Positions 1 through 9,295 of a stretch of 64,000 nt of DNA are shown here, one piece after another. Every line of letters starts with the position of its first letter. The first letter of the stretch is position 1. Made by a program: the position numbers and the translations under genes. Source of the DNA: Methylomonas rapida (GTDB taxonomy: Bacteria > Pseudomonadota > Gammaproteobacteria > Methylococcales > Methylomonadaceae); contig NZ_CP113517.1 in assembly GCF_024360925.2 (NCBI RefSeq), positions 62,001 to 126,000 on the forward strand, given 5' to 3'. Below the pieces are notes generated by a model. It did not search any database, was not told the DNA's origin, and saw only the letters and a list, made by a program, of their open reading frames with translations.

Positions 1-12
1 TCCGATTTGAAG

Positions 13-1110
13 ATGAAGCCTTGGAATCCGAATGATATTCGGATTACGACTAAAAACTTCACTATCCGAGAGATTTATACCCAGATCGAAGATAAAGAAC
101 CAGATCAAGAAAAAGAGTTGGATTTAGCGCCCGATTTTCAACGAGCTTTCGTTTGGAACACCAAGCAACAGATACGCCTTATTGAATCAATTCTATTAGG
201 CATCCCTCTTCCTGCTTTTTACTTTAATCAGGATAAAGATGGTGCTCAACAGGTGATTGACGGTGTTCAGCGACTGACTACGATCAAACACTTTATGTCT
301 AATCAATTGGAGTTGAAGGAAGAGCATCTTGAATATCTGAGTCCACTGAAAGGGGCTACATTTTCTACTCTCGATCCCGCAACCAAGCGGCGATTTGCCG
401 GCACTCAGATAGTGGCTCATGTGATCGAGCCGCAAACGCCGGACGACGTTAAATACGATATTTTTAACCGTGTTAATACCGGGGGTAGTCCTTTAACTGC
501 TCAGGAGATTCGTCACTGCATGAGTAAGGAACGCTCTCGAAAATTTTTGCGAAAACTGGTTGAAAGCGAAAGTTTCGATCAGGTTATGGGCGACTTTTTT
601 TGGCGAAGAGATTCAACAGGGAAGCTGGTTCGCGATAGCAAAAGGATGACAGATAGAGAAATGGCATTACGTTTCTGCGCTTTTCATGTCGTGCCACTAG
701 AAAAATATGCTGAGGCATCGAGTCTGGATGCATTTCTGTTGGACTTTTCTCGATGGCTAGATCAACAAGCTAAACCGGCGGATTTAAAAAAACTAGAAAC
801 CGCATTTCAACAAGCAATGAGAAATTGTCATGAAGTATTTGGTGTCAGCGCATTTCGCCGGTGGGCTCCAAACAACCAATCACCAAGTGGCCGCATCAAC
901 CGAGCCATTTTTGAATCTCAAGCTTTAGCGCTCGCTGATTATTCCCTGGAAATTGTTAGCACGCATAAAGATACTATCCAAAACGCCTTAAGGAAACTCT
1001 TTAAAAACCGAGACTACGATACCTCTGTAAGCGCTGGAACAGGTTCCTACAAAAAGGTCGAAGACCGGTTGCTTAAGCCTCGCAAAGCCCTGGAGAAAAT
1101 TCTCAAATGA
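13..1110 (+). CDS. DUF262 (GmrS-like) domain protein, first gene of a putative defence cassette
   Basis: A 365-residue protein with an N-terminal DUF262 domain. The diagnostic motif IDGVQR lies near residue 84, preceded by DFQRAFVW and ESILLGIPLPAFYF and followed by FNRVNTGG, where the family conserves an Asn-Thr-Gly-Gly turn before a QEIR helix. DUF262 has a ParB/sulfiredoxin-like fold and is known from GmrSD-type modification-dependent nucleases, where it binds and hydrolyses nucleotides. No DUF1524 HNH nuclease domain follows, so a nuclease would have to come from a partner. ATG at 13 is chosen because family members start just before the WNPNDIRI segment. TTG at 7 is possible, and the frame is open to the window edge, so a start outside cannot be excluded. 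Its stop overlaps the ATPase start (ATGA), which indicates translational coupling. Defence is inferred from domain and context only. Confidence 0.85.
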   Translation: MKPWNPNDIRITTKNFTIREIYTQIEDKEPDQEKELDLAPDFQRAFVWNTKQQIRLIESILLGIPLPAFYFNQDKDGAQQVIDGVQRLTTIKHFMSNQLELKEEHLEYLSPLKGATFSTLDPATKRRFAGTQIVAHVIEPQTPDDVKYDIFNRVNTGGSPLTAQEIRHCMSKERSRKFLRKLVESESFDQVMGDFFWRRDSTGKLVRDSKRMTDREMALRFCAFHVVPLEKYAEASSLDAFLLDFSRWLDQQAKPADLKKLETAFQQAMRNCHEVFGVSAFRRWAPNNQSPSGRINRAIFESQALALADYSLEIVSTHKDTIQNALRKLFKNRDYDTSVSAGTGSYKKVEDRLLKPRKALEKILK

Positions 1111-2198
1111 TCCGTGAATTTAAACTGCGCGGTTTCAAGATGTTTGCTGACGCCAGCTTTGAAATGGCGCCACTGACTATTCTGGCCGGCATGAACGGTG
1201 CCGGTAAAACTTCAGTTATCCATGCTTTACTGCTTGTTGAAGAAGCTCGCCGACGAGGGGACAAAATTGTTCCTCTCAATGGGTCGTTTGGCTTGGAGTT
1301 AGGCGCGTTCGAAGACATCCTAAATTGGAACAGCCAGGATGCAGTGAGCTTTGATCTCACGGATGATAACGATACAGTCTATTCATGGGAGTTGGCTGGG
1401 AATGCCAGCTCACTCTATGCAGAGATACAAAAACATCCCACACAGCTTCCACCGCTCTTCGACGAAGGTGAAAGAATGTTTCAGTATCTTTGCGCCGAAC
1501 GTTACGGTCCGCGCAATATACTCGGCTCGGCGGCATTGCCGCCCGACTTGCTGGAAGTAGGCTTTCGTGGAGAGTACAGCGCCCAGGTTCTCTATAGCCT
1601 TGATAGTTTAGCCATCGCCGAATCTCGCCGTTGCCCTGGATTCGGCGAAGAGGATGCCGCGTTATTGAAATTCGAGACAGAGCGGTGGCTATCCAGGATT
1701 GCTCGCTCCGTACAGATTGATACCGATTCCATTTCTATTAGGACAGTAACCGCGCTGCGTTTCCGCGTTCCCGATGGCGAGTGGGTTCGGCCGCCCAACA
1801 TGGGCTTTGGGGTAACTTACGCGCTTCCGGTAATCCTGGCTGGCCTGACGGCTGGAAACGGCGGACTCTTAATCGTGGAAAATCCCGAAGCGCACCTCCA
1901 CCCTGCCGGCCAATCGCAAATGGGATATTTCCTTGCGGCTATGGCATCTGCCGGTGTTCAGGTCGTGGTAGAAACCCATTCCGACCATGTCTTAAACGGT
2001 ATTCGTCGTGCTATTGGCGAGCATAGTATCTTGACCAAAGATCAAGCAATTATCCATTTCTTCGATATTGATGGAACCGACCCACAGACTCTGCGTTTTA
2101 CCGAGACCGGCGGCATTGCATCTTGGCCTCGCGGATTTTTCGATCAATACCAACTCGATGTCTCCGCTCTAACCCGCGTAAGGCGTCCAAGGCAATAA
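1107..2198 (+). CDS. AAA family ATPase, DUF3696 type (SMC/OLD-like)
   Basis: A 363-residue ATP-binding protein of the ABC/SMC-like AAA_15/DUF3696 type. The N-terminus has the fold signature FKLRGFKMF and a Walker A motif GMNGAGKT at residues 28-35. The second half holds NMGFGVTYALPVI (residue 231 on), the Walker B LLIVENPEAHLHP (254-266) and a switch histidine in VVVETHSDHVLNGIR (287-300). The C-terminal tail past residue 305 fits DUF3696. There is no TOPRIM domain, so it is not a classical OLD nuclease. It overlaps the DUF262 gene by four bases and is followed three bases later by the third gene, so the three are surely one operon. Such ATPases usually act as sensors or loaders for an effector in defence modules. 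That role is inferred here. Confidence 0.85.
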   Translation: MIREFKLRGFKMFADASFEMAPLTILAGMNGAGKTSVIHALLLVEEARRRGDKIVPLNGSFGLELGAFEDILNWNSQDAVSFDLTDDNDTVYSWELAGNASSLYAEIQKHPTQLPPLFDEGERMFQYLCAERYGPRNILGSAALPPDLLEVGFRGEYSAQVLYSLDSLAIAESRRCPGFGEEDAALLKFETERWLSRIARSVQIDTDSISIRTVTALRFRVPDGEWVRPPNMGFGVTYALPVILAGLTAGNGGLLIVENPEAHLHPAGQSQMGYFLAAMASAGVQVVVETHSDHVLNGIRRAIGEHSILTKDQAIIHFFDIDGTDPQTLRFTETGGIASWPRGFFDQYQLDVSALTRVRRPRQ

Positions 2199-2201
2199 AT
2201 C

Positions 2202-3146
2202 ATGCGCTTTGTCATCGACGAAACAAGCTGGCATTTTGATGGGCTTGAGCAAAATGGCTGTATCGAGTCATTGGAGACGTTGTTGGACTTGCTGGATGAT
2301 GCGCATGGTCAAGGACAGCTAGCCTGTTATTCGGAAGAGTTGTTTGAAACCGCCGTTTGGCAGAATAAAACTTTTTATGAATTGTATGAATCGGATTCAC
2401 CAATGGCGATACCTTGGGAAGTTCAGGAGCGTGTTGCGAGTATTTTTGGAAGACTACCCAAGTGGCAGGAACTTGACTCATGTGAGCCCAGAGATTTTGA
2501 CGTACAAATTAACAATAGAGCTAAAGAATTTGCTCCGTCAATTGCTTGGGCTCACGCTCAAACCGCCCAAAGCAAAGCCAACGCCGTTGCTTGCCTGATT
2601 TTTCCTACCGTTCGTCCAATTGGGAATCATGCTGTTACGGTCGACAATCAGATAGAGAATCTATGGTTTGTCGGAGAATTTCAAAGCTATCGTGACTATT
2701 TTCGGTGGCTCATTACCGATACCACCAAAAGTCCCGATGAATTGACAAAATTTGCAGATTCCGCATTCCCTTCACTTGATTTTATTCCCAACTCTTTCGA
2801 TGGTATCAAGGGTATGAGCAAACCTTATCGAGAGTTGATAGAGCCACTGACCAAGCATTTAAGCGTTTTGTCTGATCATGGAAAAAGAGTTTTCTCCGAA
2901 TCATGGAAAGATGCGCCTTCTAAATTCGGTTCGCATGGAATTAACATATCTGACGAGAACGGAAACACGAAGAGCAATAGCGAAGCGCGGAGAGAACGAA
3001 CACGTATTTTTAACGGTAAAGAAGTTGTGTTTTGGTGGCATAGCAAACTTGACCCAGATAGGGATCGAATCCATTTCTCTCCGGATAAAATTGCCAACGG
3101 CGGTCGTTTGTTAGTCGGGATATTTTGTCGTCATCTTCAAACCTGA
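2202..3146 (+). CDS. Protein of unknown function, third gene of the DUF262/ATPase cassette
   Basis: I do not recognise a named family. The 314-residue protein starts three bases after the ATPase stop. It is soluble, with no signal peptide or membrane segment. The first 130 residues are acidic. The last 60 contain a basic linker ([11 protein letters not shown]) followed by a compact block, [18 protein letters not shown] and then a [11 protein letters not shown] end. That conserved-looking C-terminus resembles small RelE-like toxin or RNA-binding folds in pattern only (RIHF strand, glycine turn, VG-HL end). It is the best candidate for a cassette-specific effector. A fold prediction would be decisive. 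It is probably complete, since the C-terminal block ends naturally and the stop is 84 bases before ubiA. Confidence 0.75.
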   Translation: MRFVIDETSWHFDGLEQNGCIESLETLLDLLDDAHGQGQLACYSEELFETAVWQNKTFYELYESDSPMAIPWEVQERVASIFGRLPKWQELDSCEPRDFDVQINNRAKEFAPSIAWAHAQTAQSKANAVACLIFPTVRPIGNHAVTVDNQIENLWFVGEFQSYRDYFRWLITDTTKSPDELTKFADSAFPSLDFIPNSFDGIKGMSKPYRELIEPLTKHLSVLSDHGKRVFSESWKDAPSKFGSHGINISDENGNTKSNSEARRERTRIFNGKEVVFWWHSKLDPDRDRIHFSPDKIANGGRLLVGIFCRHLQT

Positions 3147-3229
3147 AATCCCCACTGAGCAAAGTCGATTTTGCACCAGCTTCGCATCGGATAAAGCCCA
3201 AAATCAACAAATTTAAATCATCCTTATTC

Positions 3230-4090
3230 ATGGAAAAACTCAAAGACCGTCTCCATCAATACTGGCTCCTAGCCCGTTTCGACAAGCCCATCGGCATTCT
3301 GATTCTGCTATGGCCTACGCTGTGGGCCTTGTGGATTGCCGGTGACGGCAAGCCGGATGGATTGGTGTTGACGGTTTTTGTGCTGGGCGTGGTGTTGATG
3401 CGGGCCGCCGGTTGCGTGATCAACGATTACGCCGACAAGGATTTCGATCCGCATGTCGATCGTTGTAAGCTCAGGCCGATCGCGGCCGGCAAAGTCACGC
3501 CGAAAGAGGCATTGACCGTATTTGTCGTGTTGTGTCTGGTTTCGTTTGGGCTGGTGTTGTTGATGAACGGGTACACCATTGCATTGTCGTTCGTCGGCGC
3601 GTTTCTGGCCGCCAGCTATCCGTTCATGAAGCGCTTCACCCACTTGCCGCAGGCTTATTTGGGCGCGGCTTTTGGTTTTGCGGTACCGATGGCGTTTGCC
3701 GCGCAAACCAACGCAATTCCGCTGGTCGGCTGGATTTTGTATTTGGCGGTGCTGCTGTGGGCCTTGGTCTATGACACCATGTATGCCATGGTCGATATCG
3801 AGGACGACTTGAAAATCGGTGTTAAATCTACCGCGATTTTATTCGGCAGGCGGGTGCGAGAAATCACCGCTGGCCTACAGGTCGTGATTCTGGGATTATT
3901 GCTCGCGGTCGGGCAAATGCAGCATTTGCATTGGCCTTACTATGCGGGCTTGGCAATCGGAGCCGGCTTGTTCGCTTACCAGCAGAAGCTGATTTTTCAT
4001 TTCGATAAAGCCGATTGTTTCAAGGCTTTTTTGAACGCCAATTGGTTCGGTTTGGTGATCTTCATAGGGTTATTGACCGCCTATCTGTGA
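3230..4090 (+). CDS. ubiA: 4-hydroxybenzoate polyprenyltransferase
   Basis: A 286-residue integral membrane prenyltransferase that attaches the octaprenyl tail to 4-hydroxybenzoate in ubiquinone synthesis at the inner membrane. The two Asp-rich motifs of the family are present: NDYADKDFD around residues 65-73, which binds Mg-diphosphate, and [12 protein letters not shown] around 188-199. About eight hydrophobic helices follow the usual UbiA pattern, and the length matches E. coli UbiA (290). The reading frame continues upstream to 3125, but that extension is polar and unlike the family, so ATG 3230 ([12 protein letters not shown]) is chosen. ubiC, often found next to ubiA, is not here. The upstream neighbour is the defence cassette. 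Confidence 0.95.
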   Translation: MEKLKDRLHQYWLLARFDKPIGILILLWPTLWALWIAGDGKPDGLVLTVFVLGVVLMRAAGCVINDYADKDFDPHVDRCKLRPIAAGKVTPKEALTVFVVLCLVSFGLVLLMNGYTIALSFVGAFLAASYPFMKRFTHLPQAYLGAAFGFAVPMAFAAQTNAIPLVGWILYLAVLLWALVYDTMYAMVDIEDDLKIGVKSTAILFGRRVREITAGLQVVILGLLLAVGQMQHLHWPYYAGLAIGAGLFAYQQKLIFHFDKADCFKAFLNANWFGLVIFIGLLTAYL

Positions 4091-4154
4091 TCGACGCGAC
4101 GGCTTTGCCGGTGTTATCCTCACGTAAAATTTGAACAATATATCGGGAGGAGAG

Positions 4155-4898
4155 ATGCGATTTTTTCATAAGCTATCGGTGTTTCTGCTGGTGGCATTGG
4201 CTTTTTCCAATGCTCAAGCGGGCGAGCTGACGCGCGCGCAGGTCGAGCAATTACTGGCCAAGGCTGACAAACAACATCCGGCGCCGCTAAAGCGTAAGGA
4301 TTTGACCGACCTGGATCTTTCCGGCCTGGATTTTCGCCATGCCGATTTGTGGGGGGCTGATTTGCGCCGGGCTAATTTGAGCCATACCAATTTGTCCGGT
4401 CTGAACCTGGATTTGACGGTGATGACCAATATCAAGTTGGTCGGAGCCGATTTGTCCAATACCAGCATTTTTGGCGTCAGCCTGATGCACGCCGATGCCT
4501 CGGGCGCCAATTTCAGCGGCAGCCGGGTCATCGCGGTCATGGAAGGCGCCAATTTCAGCAACGCCGACATCAGTAACGCCGATTGGGCCGCCGACATGAA
4601 AAATCAGTCGATGGGCCTGATGCGCGCCAATCTGAAGGGTGCCAATCTGACCGGCGCCAATCTCAGCAACAGCAAGCTTGGCCGGGCCATGCTGAAACAC
4701 GCCAAATTGAACAAGGCCAATCTGAAAAATGCCGATTTGTATTCGGCCGACATGGACGGCGCCGATCTGACCGGCGCGGATTTGACTGGCGCCAATTTGT
4801 CCTCGGCCAAATTACACGACGCTATCTTCACCGACGCGATTACCACGGGTGCCCGTTTCGACAACGCGCAACACAAACCAGCGGGACTGGGTCAATAA
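4155..4898 (+). CDS. Exported pentapeptide-repeat protein
   Basis: A 247-residue protein with a clear signal peptide (MRFFHKLSVFLLVALAFSNAQA, cleavage after ANAQA-like AQA) and then about 200 residues of A(D/N)LXX pentapeptide repeats, for example ADLWGADLRRANLS and ANLTGANLSNSKL. The repeats predict a right-handed quadrilateral beta-helix in the periplasm. GGGAGGAG lies just before ATG 4155, which decides this start over an in-frame ATG 24 bases upstream. Cytoplasmic members such as MfpA/Qnr mimic DNA and protect gyrase. A secreted member is unlikely to do that, so no function is assigned. It is followed 15 bases later by the permease gene, possibly in one transcript. Confidence 0.85.
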   Translation: MRFFHKLSVFLLVALAFSNAQAGELTRAQVEQLLAKADKQHPAPLKRKDLTDLDLSGLDFRHADLWGADLRRANLSHTNLSGLNLDLTVMTNIKLVGADLSNTSIFGVSLMHADASGANFSGSRVIAVMEGANFSNADISNADWAADMKNQSMGLMRANLKGANLTGANLSNSKLGRAMLKHAKLNKANLKNADLYSADMDGADLTGADLTGANLSSAKLHDAIFTDAITTGARFDNAQHKPAGLGQ

Positions 4899-4913
4899 TC
4901 ATTCGGAATCTAC

Positions 4914-6311
4914 ATGCAAATTCCCAAACAACTATTACAGCGCAAATCCGTCGATGCTTTGACGGCGATCGAAAACAGCCTGAAACAAACTTTGACCGCC
5001 AAGGATTTGACCTTATTGGGCATAGGCGCGGTCATAGGCGCCGGTATTTTCGTGCTGACGGGCATTGCCGCCGCCAAATACGCCGGCCCTGCGATCACGA
5101 TTTCGTTCGTGATGGCAGGCGTTGCCTGTGCCTTGGCCGCCTTGTGTTACAGCGAGCTGGCTTCGATGATGCCGGTATCGGGCAGCGCCTATAGCTATGC
5201 TTACGCCACGATGGGCGAATTGATGGCCTGGATCATCGGCTGGGATTTGGTGTTGGAATATGCGTTGGCCAGCAGCACGGTGGCAATAGGTTGGGCGGGG
5301 TACTTGACCAGTTTCATGGATACGCTGGGCTTGCATATGCCGCGTTATCTGACGACGGCCTATCTAGCCGATCCGGCCGCCGGCTTCATCAATCTGCCGG
5401 CGGTGGTCATCGTGCTGTTGCTGACCGGTTTGCTGGTGATCGGCATCCGCCAATCGGCGATTTTCAATTTCGTCATGGTGTTGATCAAATTGAGCGTGAT
5501 CGTGCTGTTCATAGCCGCCGGTTTGGGTCATGTGCAGACCGAGAATTGGGCGGACTTTGCGCCGTTTGGTTTCGGCGGCATACTGACCGGCGCCGGGGTA
5601 ATTTTCTTTGCTTATATCGGTTTCGATGCGGTGTCCACCGCCGCGCAGGAAGCGGTCAATCCGCAGAAGGACGTGCCGTTCGGCATCATAGCTTCTTTGG
5701 CGGTTTGTACCTTGATTTACATCCTGGTGGCCGGCGTGCTGACCGGCATCATTTCGTATAAGGAACTCAACGTCGCCGCGCCGATTGCGCTGGCGGTCGA
5801 TCATATCGGCATGAGCTGGTTGTCGCCCATCATAAAAATTGGCGCGATCGCCGGGTTGACCTCGGTGATGCTGGTATTGCTGATGGGCCAAAGCCGGATT
5901 TTCTTTGCGATGGCCTCGGACGGTTTGTTGCCGCCGTTGTTCGCCGACGTGCACCCGCAGTTCCGGACGCCGCATTTGTCGACCGCGATCGTCGGCAGCG
6001 CGGTCGCCTTGCTGGCGGGTTTCATGCCGATCGAGAAACTCGGTGAACTGGTTAGTATCGGCACCTTATTTGCATTCGTGCTGGTTTGTGGCGGGGTGTT
6101 GTTGTTACGCATCAGTCATCCTGAAATGGAGCGCCATTTCCGTTGTCCCGCGTCGCCGTATGTCCCGGTTGGCGGGATTTTAGTCTGCTTGAGTCTGATG
6201 GCGGGTTTGCCGTTGGACACCTGGCTGCGGCTTTTTATCTGGCTGCTGATTGGCTTTGGGATTTATTTTGGCTATGGCATCAAGCATAGCCGGTTGCGGC
6301 AGGCTGGGTAA
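4914..6311 (+). CDS. APC-superfamily amino acid permease (cationic amino acid transporter type)
   Basis: A 465-residue inner membrane transporter with about twelve hydrophobic segments. The first helix carries the APC unwound-helix signature GIGAVIGAGIFVLTG, where the substrate carboxylate binds, and helix 6 carries FFAYIGFDAVSTAAQE, typical of the CAT/YfnA group. The N-terminal SLKQTLTAKDLTLLGIG is likewise typical. It would import amino acids by proton symport. The substrate cannot be read from sequence. It could share a transcript with the upstream pentapeptide gene and ends just before a strong hairpin at 6313-6337, where it meets ugd convergently. Confidence 0.88.
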   Translation: MQIPKQLLQRKSVDALTAIENSLKQTLTAKDLTLLGIGAVIGAGIFVLTGIAAAKYAGPAITISFVMAGVACALAALCYSELASMMPVSGSAYSYAYATMGELMAWIIGWDLVLEYALASSTVAIGWAGYLTSFMDTLGLHMPRYLTTAYLADPAAGFINLPAVVIVLLLTGLLVIGIRQSAIFNFVMVLIKLSVIVLFIAAGLGHVQTENWADFAPFGFGGILTGAGVIFFAYIGFDAVSTAAQEAVNPQKDVPFGIIASLAVCTLIYILVAGVLTGIISYKELNVAAPIALAVDHIGMSWLSPIIKIGAIAGLTSVMLVLLMGQSRIFFAMASDGLLPPLFADVHPQFRTPHLSTAIVGSAVALLAGFMPIEKLGELVSIGTLFAFVLVCGGVLLLRISHPEMERHFRCPASPYVPVGGILVCLSLMAGLPLDTWLRLFIWLLIGFGIYFGYGIKHSRLRQAG

Positions 6312-6312
6312 A

Positions 6313-6337
6313 GGATGGGCACTGCTTGTGCCCATCC
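6313..6337. terminator. Hairpin between convergent genes
   Basis: A perfect 10-bp stem, GGATGGGCAC / GTGCCCATCC, with a 5-base loop directly between the permease stop and the ugd stop. Neither side has a long T run, so it may work as a weak bidirectional terminator or as an mRNA end stabiliser. Confidence 0.5.
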
Positions 6338-6344
6338 CAATAAA

Positions 6345-7664
6345 TTACCGCCCAATCGCGTAATACTGCAATCCCGCTTGCTTGACGAATTTGGGTTCGT
6401 ACATGTTGCGGCCGTCGAAGATGGCTTTGTCTTTTAACAAACGGCTTAACTCATCGAAATCCGGGCTGCGGAATTGTTTCCACTCGGTGACGATGACCAG
6501 CGCATCGGCGTTTTCCAGCGCCTCATGTTGTTTGGCGCAATATTTCAAGCCAGGTTTGTCGCCGTAGATGCGTTGCGCTTCGTGCATGGCTTCCGGGTCG
6601 TAGGCCTGTACCGTCGCGCCGGCTTCGATCAAGGCTTCCAATAAAACCCGGCTGGGCGCTTCGCGCATGTCGTCGGTGTTGGGTTTGAAGGCCAGGCCCC
6701 ACAACGCAAAGGTCTTGCCTTTGACGCCGCTTGGGTAATGCGCGGAGATTTTTTCGAACAAGCGGTGTTTTTGCCGGTCGTTGACGTTTTCCACGGCGCT
6801 GAGCAGTTCGGCGTGATAGCCCATTTCCTTGGCGGTGCGTTCCAGCGCCTTGACGTCTTTGGGGAAGCAGGAGCCGCCGTAGCCGCAGCCGGGGTAGATG
6901 AAACTGTAGCCGATACGGCTGTCGGAGCCGATGCCGTGACGCACATGCTCGATGTCGGCGCCCAGGCGTTCGGCCAGATTGGCCAATTCGTTCATGAAGC
7001 TGATTTTGGTGGCCAGCATTGCATTGGCGGCGTATTTGGTCAGTTCGGCGGAACGGATGTCCATGGTGATGACGCGCTCGCGGCTGCGGTTGAACGGCGC
7101 GTAGAGCGCTTTCAGGAGTTCCGCGGTTCTGGGGTTGTCGGTGCCGATGATGATGCGGTCGGGTTTCATGAAATCGTCCAGCGCCGAGCCTTCCTTCAGG
7201 AATTCAGGATTCGACACGACGTCGAATTCGATGTTTTCGCCGCGCTGTGCCAGCACGTCCAATACGGTTTGCTTGACCTTGTCGGCGGTGCCGACCGGTA
7301 CGGTGGATTTGTCGACGATGATTTTGTAGTCGCTCATGTGCTCGGCCACGCTTTTGGCGACGGCCAATACATAGCGCAAGTCGGCGGAGCCGTCTTCATC
7401 CGGCGGGGTGCCGACTGCGATGAACTGGAACAAACCAAAATCGACCGCTTCCTGGACGTCGGTGGTGAACTGCAAGCGCCCGGCCGCCATGTTGTCCTTG
7501 ACCATTTCCTCCAGGCCGGGCTCGTAAATCGGAATGATGCCTTGTTTGAGCTGGTCGATTTTGTTTTGATCGACGTCCATGCAGACGACATGATTGCCGA
7601 CATCGGCCAGACACGCGCCCGTCACCAGGCCAACATAACCGCTACCAAATACCGTGATTTTCAT
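6345..7664 (-). CDS. ugd: UDP-glucose 6-dehydrogenase
   Basis: A 439-residue NAD-dependent enzyme that oxidises UDP-glucose to UDP-glucuronate for exopolysaccharide and lipopolysaccharide precursors. The N-terminal Rossmann motif is [14 protein letters not shown] (residues 7-20), with YEPGLEEMV and [13 protein letters not shown] following. The catalytic cysteine lies in [10 protein letters not shown] (Cys266), and the C-terminal domain carries the [16 protein letters not shown] substrate-contact motif. The length is standard for the UDPG/MGDP dehydrogenase family. It lies 22 bases downstream of a beta-hydroxyacid dehydrogenase gene in the same direction, so cotranscription is likely. Confidence 0.95.
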   Translation of the reverse strand: MKITVFGSGYVGLVTGACLADVGNHVVCMDVDQNKIDQLKQGIIPIYEPGLEEMVKDNMAAGRLQFTTDVQEAVDFGLFQFIAVGTPPDEDGSADLRYVLAVAKSVAEHMSDYKIIVDKSTVPVGTADKVKQTVLDVLAQRGENIEFDVVSNPEFLKEGSALDDFMKPDRIIIGTDNPRTAELLKALYAPFNRSRERVITMDIRSAELTKYAANAMLATKISFMNELANLAERLGADIEHVRHGIGSDSRIGYSFIYPGCGYGGSCFPKDVKALERTAKEMGYHAELLSAVENVNDRQKHRLFEKISAHYPSGVKGKTFALWGLAFKPNTDDMREAPSRVLLEALIEAGATVQAYDPEAMHEAQRIYGDKPGLKYCAKQHEALENADALVIVTEWKQFRSPDFDELSRLLKDKAIFDGRNMYEPKFVKQAGLQYYAIGR

Positions 7665-7686
7665 CCTTACACCTGTGTTGAGTGAA

Positions 7687-8544
7687 TTAGCGTTTTCGTT
7701 TTAATCGATACAAGGCCGAAATGTCTTCGTCGCCATGGCCTTGTTGCATCAACCGGGCATAGTCGGCCAACGTGTGGTCGGTCAATGGACTGGCTATGCC
7801 GGTTTGTTCGGCCATCTTCCGGCAGATCAGCAAATCCTTGTGATGCAAGGCCAGTTTGAAACCCGGCTGGAAAATACCTTGAGTCATGCTCTTGCCGCGA
7901 TGCTGCAGAAACCAATTACCGGCCGCGCCGCCCGCCACCACAGCGACGACTTTTTGCATATCCAGACCTTGCGCCTCGCCGAAAGCCAAGGCTTCGGTCA
8001 CGGCTTGGGCGATGCCAGCGGCCATGATTTGATTCACCGCCTTGCAGGCCTGGCCGGAGCCGGTCGCGCCCATCAGTTCGATGCGTGCCGTCATCGCTTC
8101 CAGCACCGGGCGAACGCGCGTTAAAGCGTCGGCTTCGCCGCCGACCATCATGGACAGCGTGCCCTTGTTGGCGCCTTCCACGCCGCCGGAAACCGGGGCA
8201 TCCAAAAACTCGACCTGCCTGGTTTTCAGTATCGCGGCGGCCTGTTTGGCGGTGTCACTGCCGACGGTCGACATGTCGATGACGACAGAACCCGGTTTGA
8301 CGGTTTTTGCAATGGCTGCCACCACATCCAAAACATCCTGATCGGCCGACACGCAGATCAATACCGCGTCAACGCATTCGGCCAGCTCTTGTGGCGAATG
8401 GCAGGCTGCGACATTCAATTCCTCCGCCAAGGCCTGGGCTTTGGCGTGAGTGCGATTGTAAACATGAGTCAAATAGCCAGCCTTGGCCAGATTGCGCGCC
8501 ATCCCTAGACCCATTGCCCCCAATCCTATCATTCCAGCCTGCAT
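7687..8544 (-). CDS. NAD(P)-dependent beta-hydroxyacid dehydrogenase (3-hydroxyisobutyrate dehydrogenase family)
   Basis: A 285-residue member of the family that includes MmsB, GarR/GlxR and succinic semialdehyde reductase. The dinucleotide motif is [17 protein letters not shown] (7-23), the substrate loop is [16 protein letters not shown] (115-130) and the catalytic lysine lies in [11 protein letters not shown] (Lys168). The specific substrate cannot be read off. Tartronate semialdehyde or succinic semialdehyde are the usual candidates in C1-metabolising bacteria. It sits upstream of ugd in the same orientation. Confidence 0.88.
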   Translation of the reverse strand: MQAGMIGLGAMGLGMARNLAKAGYLTHVYNRTHAKAQALAEELNVAACHSPQELAECVDAVLICVSADQDVLDVVAAIAKTVKPGSVVIDMSTVGSDTAKQAAAILKTRQVEFLDAPVSGGVEGANKGTLSMMVGGEADALTRVRPVLEAMTARIELMGATGSGQACKAVNQIMAAGIAQAVTEALAFGEAQGLDMQKVVAVVAGGAAGNWFLQHRGKSMTQGIFQPGFKLALHHKDLLICRKMAEQTGIASPLTDHTLADYARLMQQGHGDEDISALYRLKRKR

Positions 8545-8609
8545 ACCTTGTTTCCTCGATGACCTGAATTCTGAAGGGTGGTTATTTTAGCGCTTTGTGG
8601 GCGGCAACT

Positions 8610-9215
8610 TCACAACGCGCCTTGTTTTTTCAACAGGGCGGCGATGCTCTCCGCCAAGCGCTGGTAGCCTTGATTATTGGGATGCACGGCGTCTGACTTT
8701 AGATCGTTGGAAGCGATGATCTCTGGCAAGGTTTCCAGATCGGTGGGAATTTTCTCGGATTCCGCAAGCTCGGCATAAATGTCCGCGCTATGCAAAAACA
8801 TCAGGCCAAACTGCGGGACGCCAAGCAGTACGACGGCAATATTGCGTTGCTTGGCTTCGGCGATCATCGCTTTGAGGTTTTCTCGGGTTTGATCGACCGG
8901 AAGCTTGCGCAAGAAGTCGTTGCCGCCGTGAATCAGAATCAATAGGCTAGGTTGATATTCGTCGAGTAACGCCGGCAAACGCTGGCGGCCTTCGCCGCTG
9001 ATCTCGCCGGGTACGCCGGCGTTAATGACTTCACGACCGCTCAATTGCGCCAGGATATGAGGATAATCGTGCTCTGCGGATGCGCCGGTGCCGTAGGTGA
9101 GACTATCGCCAAACGCCAGAATCACCGCATCGTCCGGCAGTTTGGTCAGCATTGGTTCGGATTTGTTACAAGCGCTGCAGCATAGCACTATCAAAACCAT
9201 CATCCATTTGATCAT
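8610..9215 (-). CDS. SGNH-family arylesterase / lysophospholipase (TesA-like), probable lipoprotein
   Basis: A 201-residue GDSL/SGNH hydrolase. Block I is AFGDSLTYG with nucleophile Ser38, block II has the Gly in INAGVPGE, block III is HGGND (96-100) and block V is SDAVHPN with Asp175 and His178. The N-terminus is a short hydrophobic leader ending in CCSAC, which could be a lipobox with lipidation at Cys16, so it is probably periplasmic and membrane-anchored. The reaction is hydrolysis of short acyl esters or thioesters or of lysophospholipids, as in TesA. Neighbours on either side are not functionally related. Confidence 0.9.
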   Translation of the reverse strand: MIKWMMVLIVLCCSACNKSEPMLTKLPDDAVILAFGDSLTYGTGASAEHDYPHILAQLSGREVINAGVPGEISGEGRQRLPALLDEYQPSLLILIHGGNDFLRKLPVDQTRENLKAMIAEAKQRNIAVVLLGVPQFGLMFLHSADIYAELAESEKIPTDLETLPEIIASNDLKSDAVHPNNQGYQRLAESIAALLKKQGAL

Positions 9216-9295
9216 CGAGAAATCTCCCTGAAAACTTGGTTTATGTACTAGGCAAAACGTTAAGGCGTTTGTCGCCTTGTCATGTTTCGCCGTTT

